DNA of 64,000 bases from Selenomonadales bacterium (GTDB lineage Bacteria; Bacillota; Negativicutes; Sporomusales; UBA7701), in the NCBI GenBank assembly GCA_029975165.1, contig JARKPR010000047.1:62001-126000 (forward strand), given 5' to 3'. The translations under genes were made by a program, and so were the position numbers. A model generated the notes under the pieces. That model made no database searches. It saw only the letters and a list, made by a program, of their open reading frames with translations, and was not told where the DNA came from. Positions 55,839-63,668 of the stretch are shown here, in pieces; position 1 is the stretch's first letter, and every line of letters starts with the position of its first letter.

Positions 55839-56354
55839 GTGACTGCGAAACGACCCTTCAACGTGCTGGTGCTGTGCACCGGCAATTCGGCCCGCTCGAT
55901 TCTCGGCGAGGCGTTGTTCAACCACCTCGGCCGCGGGCGCGTGAAGGCGTTCTCGGCGGGCAGCAAGCCGTCGGGGCAGGTCAATCCGGTGGCGCTGGAG
56001 ACTCTGGAAAAGCACGGCGTGCCGCTGCCGGCGGACGCGCGCAGCAAGTCGTGGGACGAGTTCGCGGCGCCGGGCGCGCCGCACATCGACTACATCTTCA
56101 CCGTCTGCGCCAGCGCGGCCGGCGAGGCGTGCCCGATCTGGCCGGGGCATCCGACGACGGCGCACTGGGGCATCGCCGATCCGGCGCACGTCGAGCCGAT
56201 GGAGGCACGCCGCGCGGCGTTCGAGCAGGCGTACCGCTCGCTGGAAAAGCGCATCGCGGCCTTCCTCGCGCTCGACCTGGAGTTGATGTCGGCGAAGGAC
56301 GTGGCGACGGCGGCGCGGTTGATCCATGAGGCGGTGGCGGAAGGAGAGAAGTGA
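55839..56354 (+). CDS. arsC: Arsenate reductase, low-molecular-weight phosphatase type
   Basis: A 171-residue enzyme with a GTG start behind GAGGAGAACCT. The phosphatase loop LCTGNSARS (catalytic C13, R19) fits the thioredoxin- or mycothiol-linked LMW-PTP class of arsenate reductases. AGSKPSGQVNPVALETL and HIDYIFTVCASAAGEACPIWPG contribute the second and third cysteines that pass the disulfide on. It turns arsenate into arsenite for export by ACR3. Its stop codon overlaps the ATG of acr3. Confidence 0.93.
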   Translation: MTAKRPFNVLVLCTGNSARSILGEALFNHLGRGRVKAFSAGSKPSGQVNPVALETLEKHGVPLPADARSKSWDEFAAPGAPHIDYIFTVCASAAGEACPIWPGHPTTAHWGIADPAHVEPMEARRAAFEQAYRSLEKRIAAFLALDLELMSAKDVATAARLIHEAVAEGEK

Positions 56355-57427
56355 TGAGCGCGCAATGCGAGGTGGCGATCAAGCAATCGTCGGGCGCGCC
56401 GATGAGCGTCTTCGAGCGCTACCTGACGGTGTGGGTGTTCCTGTGCATCGTCGCCGGCGTGGTGCTCGGGCAGGCGCTGCCGGGCGTGTTCCAGGCGATC
56501 GGGCGCATCGAGTATGCGCAGGTCAACCTGCCGGTCGGGCTGCTGATCTGGGTGATGATCATCCCGATGCTGGTCAAGGTCGATTTCGGCGCGCTGCACG
56601 AGGTGCGCCAGCACGTGCGCGGCATCGGCGTGACGCTGTTCATCAACTGGCTGGTCAAGCCGTTCTCGATGGCATTCCTCGGCTGGTTGTTCGTGCGCCA
56701 GATTTTCGCACCCTACCTGCCGGCCGGCCAGCTCGACAGCTACATCGCCGGGCTGATCCTGCTCGCCGCGGCGCCATGCACGGCGATGGTCTTCGTGTGG
56801 AGCCGGTTGTCGAACGGCGACCCGCTGTTCACCCTGTCGCAGGTGGCGCTGAACGACACCATCATGATCTTCGCCTTCGCGCCGCTGGTCGGCTTCCTGC
56901 TCGGCATTTCGGCGATCACCGTGCCGTGGGCGACGCTGTTTACGTCGGTGGTGCTGTACATCGTCATTCCGCTAATCCTCGCCCAGCTCTGGCGCAAGTC
57001 GCTGTTGAAGGGCGGGCAGGCGGCGTTCGACGCGGCGATGGAGCGGATCGGGCCGTGGTCGATCACCGCGCTGCTCGCCACGCTGGTGCTGCTCTTCGCC
57101 TTCCAGGGCAAGGCCATCATCGAGCAGCCGCTGACCATCGCGCTGCTGGCGGTGCCGATCCTGATCCAGGTGTTCTTCAACTCATCGCTGGCCTACTGGC
57201 TGAACCGGAAAGTTGGCGAGAAGCATTCGGTGGCCTGCCCGTCGGCGCTGATCGGCGCGTCGAATTTCTTCGAGTTGGCCGTTGCGGCGGCGATCAGCCT
57301 GTTCGGCTTCGAGTCCGGCGCAGCGCTGGCCACCGTCGTCGGTGTGCTGATCGAGGTGCCGGTGATGCTGTTGGTGGTCAAGGTGGTCAACGCCAGCAAG
57401 GATTGGTATGAGCGCGAACCTGCCTGA
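56354..57427 (+). CDS. acr3: ACR3-type arsenite efflux permease
   Basis: A 357-residue protein with 10 predicted helices. PCTAMVFVWSRLSNGDP contains the conserved cysteine of ACR3 transporters, and FNSSLAYWLNRKVGEKHSVACPSALIGASNFFELAVAAAI is present in pieces typical of the family. It exports As(OH)3, energised by the proton gradient, or possibly by ArsA, which is encoded in the same operon. It is translationally coupled to arsC (4-base overlap style) and overlaps arsN2 by 20 bases. Confidence 0.94.
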   Translation: MSAQCEVAIKQSSGAPMSVFERYLTVWVFLCIVAGVVLGQALPGVFQAIGRIEYAQVNLPVGLLIWVMIIPMLVKVDFGALHEVRQHVRGIGVTLFINWLVKPFSMAFLGWLFVRQIFAPYLPAGQLDSYIAGLILLAAAPCTAMVFVWSRLSNGDPLFTLSQVALNDTIMIFAFAPLVGFLLGISAITVPWATLFTSVVLYIVIPLILAQLWRKSLLKGGQAAFDAAMERIGPWSITALLATLVLLFAFQGKAIIEQPLTIALLAVPILIQVFFNSSLAYWLNRKVGEKHSVACPSALIGASNFFELAVAAAISLFGFESGAALATVVGVLIEVPVMLLVVKVVNASKDWYEREPA

Positions 57428-57854
57428 ACTGCGTCCGGCGCGGGCGGCGGATTTGCCGGCGGTCGTCGCGCTGCTCGAAAGCTGCGGGCTGCCGACGGGC
57501 GACGTGACGGAGGCTATGCTGGCTTCCTTCTGCATCGCCGAGGTGGATGGGCGCGTGGTTGGCACCGCCGGGGTGGAAACATTCGGCACCGATGCGCTGC
57601 TGCGTTCGCTGGCCGTTGCGGAGGCTTCGCGCGGCGCCGGCCTGGCCGCGCGGCTGGTCGACTGGTGCGAAGCCGAAGCACGCCGGCAGTGCGTGGCGAC
57701 GGCCTATCTGCTGACCACCACGGCGGCGGATTACTTCAGGAAGCGCGGCTACGCGGACGTGGCCCGCGACGCAGTTCCCGCCGCCGTTGCCGGGCACGCG
57801 CAATTCCGCAGCCTCTGCCCGGCCAGCGCCAAGTGCCTGGGAAGGCGCCTGTGA
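57408..57854 (+). CDS. arsN2: Arsenic-resistance GNAT N-acetyltransferase ArsN2
   Basis: A 148-residue GNAT protein. The acetyl-CoA loop region is SLAVAEASRGAGLAARLVDWCEAEARR, followed by AYLLTTTAADYFRKRGYADVARDAVP, which matches the ArsN2 subfamily found in ars operons. ArsN proteins acetylate organoarsenic amines in some cases; the ArsN2 substrate is less certain. It overlaps acr3 at its start and the following sigma factor gene at its end (ATGA). Confidence 0.85.
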   Translation: MSANLPELRPARAADLPAVVALLESCGLPTGDVTEAMLASFCIAEVDGRVVGTAGVETFGTDALLRSLAVAEASRGAGLAARLVDWCEAEARRQCVATAYLLTTTAADYFRKRGYADVARDAVPAAVAGHAQFRSLCPASAKCLGRRL

Positions 57855-58408
57855 TGGATCGCGACGAACTGCTGCGCGTTTTCCCCACGCATCGCGGCCG
57901 CCTGGTGGCGAGTCTTTCGCGCTTGGTTGGCACCGCCGACGCCGAGGATCTGGCGGCGGAAACCCTGTTGCGCGCGCTGGATGCGGTGGATGGCTTTCGC
58001 GGCGAGGCGGCGTTGGGTACCTGGCTGCACCGCATTGGCGTGAATCTCGCCTACGACCTGCTGCGGCGGCGCGAGCGAAACCCTATCCTTTCGGTGGAAC
58101 CTGGAGACGACATGCAGGAGGCAGTGTCGGAGGCTGCCAATGCCGGGCCGCTCGAGCGAGAGCAGATGAGCCAATGCGTCCAGACCCTGCTGGCGAAACT
58201 GCCGCCGCAGCAGCGCCATGTGCTGGCGCAGGCAGACATGCTCGATCAGACGGCGATGGAGATTGCGGGGGATTCCGGGATCACCACCGGGAACGTCAAG
58301 ATCCGTTTGCATCGTGCCAGGCGGGCCATGCAGGCGGTCCTGGAAATGCACTGCGACTTCGATCGGGAGTCCGGCGTGCTGTGCTGCGTGCCCAAATCGG
58401 AATGCTGA
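57854..58408 (+). CDS. ECF sigma factor with cysteine-rich tail, in the ars operon
   Basis: A 184-residue sigma-70-family protein. Region 2 spans about 10-80 (ADAEDLAAETLLRALDAVDGFRG, LHRIGVNLAYDLLRRR) and region 4 about 115-165 (LPPQQRHVLAQADMLDQTAMEIA, GNVKIRLHRARRAM). The tail is LEMHCDFDRESGVLCCVPKSEC, four cysteines after the sigma domains. It resembles the SigZ-like group. Encoded within an arsenic operon and with no visible anti-sigma gene, it may sense As(III) or redox state directly through the tail. A second sigma with a similar tail ends the operon. Confidence 0.85.
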   Translation: MDRDELLRVFPTHRGRLVASLSRLVGTADAEDLAAETLLRALDAVDGFRGEAALGTWLHRIGVNLAYDLLRRRERNPILSVEPGDDMQEAVSEAANAGPLEREQMSQCVQTLLAKLPPQQRHVLAQADMLDQTAMEIAGDSGITTGNVKIRLHRARRAMQAVLEMHCDFDRESGVLCCVPKSEC

Positions 58409-58486
58409 TTCCAGACTCTGTATCCTTTTTCCCGAGTATTACGTCAAAGGGGCGTACCAATCCGGTACTTCACTCGGAGCCATGCC

Positions 58487-58735
58487 ATGTTTGATGAAAA
58501 GACCAAGGAACTGATTGCCATCGGTGCATCGATTACCGCCAACTGCCATCCATGCCTCGACTACCACGTCACCAAGGCGCGCGAGCTTGGGATCGGAAAC
58601 GACGAGATTTCGCAGGCCATCGAGGTCGGCAAGCAGGTCCGCCGCGGCGCATCGGCCAAGACGGACCGTCTGGCAGCCGAGCACGTGGGAGGCCAGACGG
58701 CACCGACCTCACCCGCTGGTTGCGGGTGTCGCTAA
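58487..58735 (+). CDS. Carboxymuconolactone decarboxylase/AhpD-like protein
   Basis: An 82-residue alpha-helical protein with the AhpD-like C-x-x-C motif: ANCHPCLDYHVTKARELG, with the adjacent His typical of the redox family. The C-terminus adds GCGCR, a C-x-C pair. It is common in arsenic and metal clusters, where it probably reduces a disulfide or peroxide. It lies 78 bases after the sigma gene and 51 before arsD, in the same direction. The first residues fit a start ATG behind GGAGCC. Confidence 0.82.
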   Translation: MFDEKTKELIAIGASITANCHPCLDYHVTKARELGIGNDEISQAIEVGKQVRRGASAKTDRLAAEHVGGQTAPTSPAGCGCR

Positions 58736-58786
58736 CCACCGGATGAGCCGCGACAAACACCACGATTCTTAGTACAAGTAAATGAC

Positions 58787-59158
58787 ATGAAAACACTTGA
58801 AGTCTTCGATCCCGCCATGTGCTGCTCGACCGGCGTCTGCGGCGTCGAAGTCGATCCGGCGCTCGTGCAGTTTGCCGCCGATCTCAAATGGGCGGCGGAG
58901 CAGGGTGTCGATGTCAAACGCCACAACCTCGCGCAGGAACCGCAGGCGTTTGCCGCCAACCCGGCGGTCTTGAAGGAGATGGAAGCGGGCATGGATCGCC
59001 TGCCGATCATCGTCGTCGACGGCAAAATAGTCGCCACCGGCGCCTACCTGTCGCGCGCGCAACTGGCGCAAAAGCTCGGCATTGCGCTGGCCCGCGAGGA
59101 CAAGCCGCACATCAGGATCGGCAGCGCGTGTTGCAATCCGAAGTCCGGGTGCTGCTGA
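58787..59158 (+). CDS. arsD: Arsenite metallochaperone ArsD
   Basis: A 123-residue thioredoxin-fold chaperone. The As(III)-binding triad C12-C13-C18 is exactly as in the E. coli plasmid protein, and the C-terminus carries two vicinal pairs, ACC and GCC. It hands As(III) to ArsA and raises its ATPase activity. Its stop overlaps the ATG of arsA (59158), giving the classic arsDA coupling. Confidence 0.95.
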   Translation: MKTLEVFDPAMCCSTGVCGVEVDPALVQFAADLKWAAEQGVDVKRHNLAQEPQAFAANPAVLKEMEAGMDRLPIIVVDGKIVATGAYLSRAQLAQKLGIALAREDKPHIRIGSACCNPKSGCC

Positions 59159-60909
59159 TGGCGTTGCCCGACGTAAGTACCCGCTATATCTTCTTCACCG
59201 GCAAGGGCGGCGTCGGCAAGACGTCGCTGTCCTGCGCCACGGGCCTCTCGCTGGCCGAGGCGGGGAAGCGGGTGCTGATCGTCAGTACCGACCCGGCGTC
59301 GAACCTCGACGAGGTGCTGGGTGTCGCGTTGGGCCAGTCGCCGACACCGGTGCCGGGCGCGGCCGGACTCTTTGCACTCAATATCGACCCGGAAGCCGCC
59401 GCCCGCGACTACCGCGAGCGCATGGTTGCACCGTATCGCGGCATCCTGCCGCCCGCGGCGATCGCCAGCATGGAGGAACAGTTCTCCGGCGCCTGCACGG
59501 TGGAAATCGCCGCTTTCGACGAGTTCTCCAAGCTGCTCGGGCACCCCGAGAGCACGGCGGAATTCGACCACGTCATCTTCGATACGGCGCCGACCGGCCA
59601 TACCTTGCGCCTGCTGACGCTGCCGTCGGCGTGGAGCGAGTTCATCGCCGACTCGACGGGCGGCGCGTCCTGCCTCGGTCCACTGGCCGGGCTGGAAAAG
59701 CAGAAGGCGTTGTACGCGGCGACCGTACAGCGTTTGTCCGATCCGGCGCAGACCGCTGTCGTATTGGTCAGCTGTCCCGATACCGCCGCCTTGCGCGAGG
59801 CCGAGCGCACGCGCATCGAACTCGCCGAACTCGGCGTCTCCAATTTGCGCCTGGCGCTGAACGGCGTGTTCAAAAATGACGGGTCGTCCGACCCGATCGC
59901 CTGCGCCATGCGCGAGCGCGGCGCGCGAGCGCTGGCCGAAATGCCGGCCGGACTGGCGGAGCTGCCGGGCAGCGTAACGCCTTTCCTACCGCTTGGCACC
60001 GTCGGTCTCGATGCGTTGCGCCAGATGGTAGCGGAGAACACGCCGGTGAGTGCCGGGACTGCGATGTCGAGCCCGGTAACGGAATTGCCTGGTTCCTTCC
60101 GGACGCTGATCGACGAACTCGCGCAGGGCGGACACGGCGTCATCATGACCATGGGCAAGGGCGGCGTCGGCAAGACGACCGTCGCCGCAGCGATCGCTGT
60201 CGAACTCGCGGCACGCGGCTATCCGGTGACGCTGTCGACCACCGACCCGGCGGCGCACGTCGCGCACGCCGTCGGCGAAACGCCGTCGAATCTTTCGCTC
60301 ACCCGCATCGATCCGGAAGCCGAAGTCGCGCATTACCGGCAGGAGGTGCTGGCCAAGGCATCACCAAGACTCGACCCGAACGCGCGCGCCATGCTCGAAG
60401 AGGACCTGCGTTCGCCCTGTACCGAGGAAATCGCCGTCTTCCGCGCCTTCGCGCGCGCTGTGGACGGCGGCAAGGATGCCTTTGTCGTGCTCGACACGGC
60501 GCCGACCGGCCACACGATCCTGCTGCTCGATGCCGCCGAGGCCTACCACCGCGAGGTGTCGCGCACGCAGGGCGAAATGCCGGAAACCGTGACGCAACTT
60601 CTGCCGCGCCTGCGAGATCCGAAATTTACCCAGGTGCTGGTGGTGACGCTGCCCGAGGCCACGCCGGTCAGCGAAGCCGAGCGCCTGCAGCAGGATCTCG
60701 TTCGCGCCGGGATCGAGCCGTTCGCCTGGGTCATCAACCAGAGCCTGTTGGTCTCCGGCACGGAGCATCCGGTACTGGCGCAACGCGGACAGTACGAGCA
60801 AGGCTATATCCATCGCGTGAGCAATCAACTGGCCCGGCGCTGCGCTATCGTTCCCTGGCTGGAGGAAACGCCCGCGGGTGTCGAGGGCTTGCGCCAACTG
60901 GTGGGATAG
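59158..60909 (+). CDS. arsA: Arsenical pump-driving ATPase ArsA
   Basis: A 583-residue ATPase with two homologous halves. Each has a deviant Walker A (GKGGVGKTS at 15-23; GKGGVGKTT in the second half) and the DTAPTGHT signature. The three As(III) ligands of E. coli ArsA are present: C113 (SGACTVE), C172 (GASCLGP) and the one in RSPCTEEIAVF near 422. It energises arsenite export, here presumably by ACR3, since no arsB is present. It is coupled to arsD and ends 3 bases before the second sigma gene. Confidence 0.95.
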   Translation: MALPDVSTRYIFFTGKGGVGKTSLSCATGLSLAEAGKRVLIVSTDPASNLDEVLGVALGQSPTPVPGAAGLFALNIDPEAAARDYRERMVAPYRGILPPAAIASMEEQFSGACTVEIAAFDEFSKLLGHPESTAEFDHVIFDTAPTGHTLRLLTLPSAWSEFIADSTGGASCLGPLAGLEKQKALYAATVQRLSDPAQTAVVLVSCPDTAALREAERTRIELAELGVSNLRLALNGVFKNDGSSDPIACAMRERGARALAEMPAGLAELPGSVTPFLPLGTVGLDALRQMVAENTPVSAGTAMSSPVTELPGSFRTLIDELAQGGHGVIMTMGKGGVGKTTVAAAIAVELAARGYPVTLSTTDPAAHVAHAVGETPSNLSLTRIDPEAEVAHYRQEVLAKASPRLDPNARAMLEEDLRSPCTEEIAVFRAFARAVDGGKDAFVVLDTAPTGHTILLLDAAEAYHREVSRTQGEMPETVTQLLPRLRDPKFTQVLVVTLPEATPVSEAERLQQDLVRAGIEPFAWVINQSLLVSGTEHPVLAQRGQYEQGYIHRVSNQLARRCAIVPWLEETPAGVEGLRQLVG

Positions 60910-60912
60910 AAA

Positions 60913-61482
60913 ATGCCTTCATCGTCCTCGTTCCAATGCCACAACAAGGCGTGGCGCCAGCATCACGCGGAGATCCGCGCTTTCCTGAAGAACCGCGCCG
61001 GCAGCGCCGACGAGGCGGACGACCTGCTGCAGGAGGTCTTTCTCAAGGCGCTGCATCAGGGCAAGGAATTCTGCTCGATCGAAAACGCGCGTGCCTGGCT
61101 GTTCCAGGTGGCGCGCAACCTGCTGGTGGACCGGTTGCGCGTGTCGAAAGAGCAAGTTCCGTTGCCTGATGATCTGCTCGCCGAATCGCCGCCGGAAACC
61201 GATCCGGTCGACCTCCTGAGCCACTGCCTTCCGCGGGTACTCTCGGAACTGTCGGCGGAAGACCGCGAAGCCATCACGCTGTGCGACATCCAGGGCATGA
61301 CGCAGAAAGCCTTTGCCGGGCACCTGGGACTCTCATTACCCGCCGCCAAGTCACGTGTGCAGCGGGCGCGGCTGCGCTTGCGTACGCACCTGGCCGAAGC
61401 GTGCCGACTGACCTTCGACGAAGAAGGGAAGGTCTGCTGCTTCGTTCCGCGTCCGCCGTTGGAGTCGGTGAATCCTGATTGA
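60913..61482 (+). CDS. SigZ-like ECF sigma factor at the end of the ars operon
   Basis: A 189-residue sigma-70-family protein. Region 2 is about 20-85 (ADEADDLLQEVFLKALHQG, AWLFQVARNLLVDRLR) and region 4 about 115-165 (EDREAITLCDIQGMTQKAFAGHLG, AAKSRVQRARLRLR). The C-terminal CRLTFDEEGKVCCFVPR parallels the tail of the other operon sigma (C...D..G.-VCC.VP), a pattern of the SigZ group. No anti-sigma factor gene is adjacent. It starts 3 bases after arsA. The gene is convergent with a thioredoxin-like gene 11 bases away. Confidence 0.87.
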   Translation: MPSSSSFQCHNKAWRQHHAEIRAFLKNRAGSADEADDLLQEVFLKALHQGKEFCSIENARAWLFQVARNLLVDRLRVSKEQVPLPDDLLAESPPETDPVDLLSHCLPRVLSELSAEDREAITLCDIQGMTQKAFAGHLGLSLPAAKSRVQRARLRLRTHLAEACRLTFDEEGKVCCFVPRPPLESVNPD

Positions 61483-61493
61483 CAGGTTCCGTC

Positions 61494-61736
61494 TCATGCG
61501 TGGTGCTTGGCGATCTCCTGTTTCAGCGTCTCTACGGTCGGCACGCGGCCGGAAACGACGACCTTGCCGTCGATGAGCGCGGCCGGAGTCATCATTACGC
61601 CCATTGGCCCAAACACGCGCGGATCGGTCAGGTGCTCGATTTCGGCGTCGATGCCCAGTTCGGCGCATGCTTCCCGAACGTTCTTTTCGGTCGCTTGGCA
61701 TTTCGGGCAGCCGGGGCCGGCGATCTGGATTTTCAT
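61494..61736 (-). CDS. Redox-active thioredoxin-fold protein (small, CPKC)
   Basis: An 80-residue protein starting at the ATG at 61736 behind GCGAGGAGAAAGGTC. It has the GPGCPKCQATEKNV active site (C10-x-x-C13), and MMTPAALIDGKVVVSGRVPT is typical of the MTH895-type glutaredoxin-like family. It is encoded 14 bases after an ArsP/DUF318-type permease, a frequent pairing in arsenic and metal regions, and may reduce or deliver the permease's substrate. Confidence 0.88.
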   Translation of the reverse strand: MKIQIAGPGCPKCQATEKNVREACAELGIDAEIEHLTDPRVFGPMGVMMTPAALIDGKVVVSGRVPTVETLKQEIAKHHA

Positions 61737-61750
61737 GACCTTTCTCCTCG

Positions 61751-62803
61751 CTAAAGAATGAAATTGCCGAACAGCCAGCCGATCAGCGTTCCCAGCACGA
61801 TGATGGTTGGCACATAAACAAACGCCTGGCGAACCCCGAATACGCGGGCGATGGCCAGCCAGTTCGGCAGGCTGAGTCCCGGCCCTGTTAGCAGAAGTGT
61901 CAGGGCCGGGCCCTTGCCCATGCCGAGCCCCATCAGCGTGTCGACGAACGGAGCCTCGGTCATTGTGGCGAAATAGCTGACGGCGCCGATCACGGTGGCC
62001 AGAAAGTTGGCGGACAGGCTGTTTCCGCCGAGCCATTCGCGGATCCAAGCTTCCGGCAGGAGGTAGCCGATGACGCCGACGAGAAACACGCCGCCCAGCA
62101 GCAGCGGGAAGATGATACGCACGAACCACCAGCTTTCCTGCATCCATTGCCTGAGCTCTTCGCGGCCGATGGTCTGCCAGGCGTAGGCGGCGGTCAGCAG
62201 CGTCAGGCCGCCCCACACGGCGACTTTCACCCAGTACGGCCCGCTCTGCACGAGGTAGTTGGGCAGCAGCAGGGTGAGGACGAGTAGCACGATCAGGATC
62301 AGGCTCTTGCGTTCGATGAACGACGTGCCTTCCGTCGAAGTGCCGGGCGTTACGGTTCGTTGCGGGTGCGGCCGATTGCGGAAGGCGACGGTTATGACCA
62401 TGCCGACGGCGAAGGCCATCAGCAGCGCGGCGATGATCCGGGCGACGACCATTTCGGCGCCGAGGATGGTGCCGGTGTAAGTTAGCGCCAGCACGTTGGC
62501 GGCCGGCGCGACCCAGAGAATGATGAAGGCGGCGCCGATCCCCGCGCCGGCGTAGTACAGGCCGCTGGCCACCGGGATGACCGTGCACGAACACGCGGCG
62601 ATGAGGAAGCTCGCGCCGCAGGCCAGGGGAAATGACTTGCCTTTATTGACCTGTTCGCCGAGCAACGCCAGGATCGCCTCCCGACGGATAAAGGTAACCA
62701 TCGCCCCGGCCAGCAGGAAGGCCGGCACAAGGCAGGTCAGGACGTGGGTGGCGATGTAATCGTTCAGGGCGGTCAATCCGGCGCTCAGGATTCCGGTCAG
62801 CAT
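61751..62803 (-). CDS. ArsP/DUF318-type permease
   Basis: A 350-residue membrane protein with about 8-10 helices. The first half has LAGAMVTFIRREAILALLG and ACGASFLIAACSCTVIPVASG with the conserved S-C-T-x-x-P core. The second half repeats it as TVIGAVSYFATMTEAPFVDTLMGLGMGKGPALTLLLTGP. The family includes ArsP, which exports trivalent methylarsenicals. The paired thioredoxin-like protein and the neighbouring ars operon support an arsenic role; other oxyanions are possible. Confidence 0.86.
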   Translation of the reverse strand: MLTGILSAGLTALNDYIATHVLTCLVPAFLLAGAMVTFIRREAILALLGEQVNKGKSFPLACGASFLIAACSCTVIPVASGLYYAGAGIGAAFIILWVAPAANVLALTYTGTILGAEMVVARIIAALLMAFAVGMVITVAFRNRPHPQRTVTPGTSTEGTSFIERKSLILIVLLVLTLLLPNYLVQSGPYWVKVAVWGGLTLLTAAYAWQTIGREELRQWMQESWWFVRIIFPLLLGGVFLVGVIGYLLPEAWIREWLGGNSLSANFLATVIGAVSYFATMTEAPFVDTLMGLGMGKGPALTLLLTGPGLSLPNWLAIARVFGVRQAFVYVPTIIVLGTLIGWLFGNFIL

Positions 62804-63055
62804 GATGGACTCGTCTCTTCGAATCGTCGAAGGCGCTCACCGCTCGATTTCCGCTGTCGTCATCTGGCGGCCTGCTTGGCCAAGAATTGGGTGAGCGCTC
62901 AATCCAAATATAGACTGGTCAACCGGGCTTTTCCGTGGCAGACGTTCGATGGGGTCCAAACGACTCGACCGACATGCGGGACTTGCAGATCAGATCCGAA
63001 ACGAGATCATGGCGTTTAGCGGTAGACTTCGTGGTTTTCGGAAATAGCGAACCCA
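62804..63055. other. Divergent promoter region between the permease and tag
   Basis: About 250 bases. GCGCTCACC (about 62832) and GGTGAGCGC (about 62889) are inverted copies some 48 bases apart and could pair or bind a dimeric regulator. The tag promoter must lie between about 62900 and 63050. I see no ArsR-type dyad like that at 55504. Confidence 0.35.
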
Positions 63056-63628
63056 ATGGAACGTTGTCCCTGGTGTGAAGGCTTTGACCTCTATCGTCAA
63101 TATCACGACGAAGAGTGGGGCGTGCCGCTCCATAACGACAGGGCTCTGTTCGAGCTTCTGATTCTGGAAGGTGCGCAGGCGGGGCTGTCCTGGGCCACGA
63201 TCCTCAAGAAACGCGATCGCTATCGCCAGGTCTTCGACGGATTCCAGCCACATCTGATTGCGCACTACGACGAAGCCAAGGTAGCAGCGTTATTGGCGGA
63301 TCCGGGGATCGTCCGGAATCGGGCCAAGGTGGCCGCGACCATTCAGAACGCCAGGGCATTCCTCGAGCTGACTGCGAACGGGCGGGCCTTCAGCGACTTC
63401 CTCTGGCAATTCGTGGATGGCAAGCCGGTCCAGAATGACTGGAACTCGCTGGCCGAAGTGCCCGCCAGAACGCCTCAATCGGATGCGATGAGCAAGGCGA
63501 TGGGGCGCGCCGGATTCAAGTTTGTCGGGTCGACCCTCTGTTACGCGTTCATGCAGGCGGCAGGCATGGTCAATGACCATCTGAAGACGTGTTTCCGCCA
63601 TGAACAGGTCAAAACCGGGTTACGTTGA
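63056..63628 (+). CDS. tag: DNA-3-methyladenine glycosylase I
   Basis: A 190-residue zinc-containing glycosylase. All four zinc ligands of E. coli Tag are at the same positions: C4, H17, H175 and C179. YHDEEWGVPLHNDRALFELLILEGAQAGLSWATILKKR is the family core and can be seen in pieces; the catalytic Glu is in LEGAQAGLSW. It removes 3-methyladenine from DNA. The ATG lies at 63056 in ACCCAATGGAACG. The window thus carries two unrelated 3-methyladenine glycosylases, one in each half. Confidence 0.95.
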   Translation: MERCPWCEGFDLYRQYHDEEWGVPLHNDRALFELLILEGAQAGLSWATILKKRDRYRQVFDGFQPHLIAHYDEAKVAALLADPGIVRNRAKVAATIQNARAFLELTANGRAFSDFLWQFVDGKPVQNDWNSLAEVPARTPQSDAMSKAMGRAGFKFVGSTLCYAFMQAAGMVNDHLKTCFRHEQVKTGLR

Positions 63629-63668
63629 AGGCGCACTGACGAGCGCAACGCTGCCAGGATTCAGGTCC

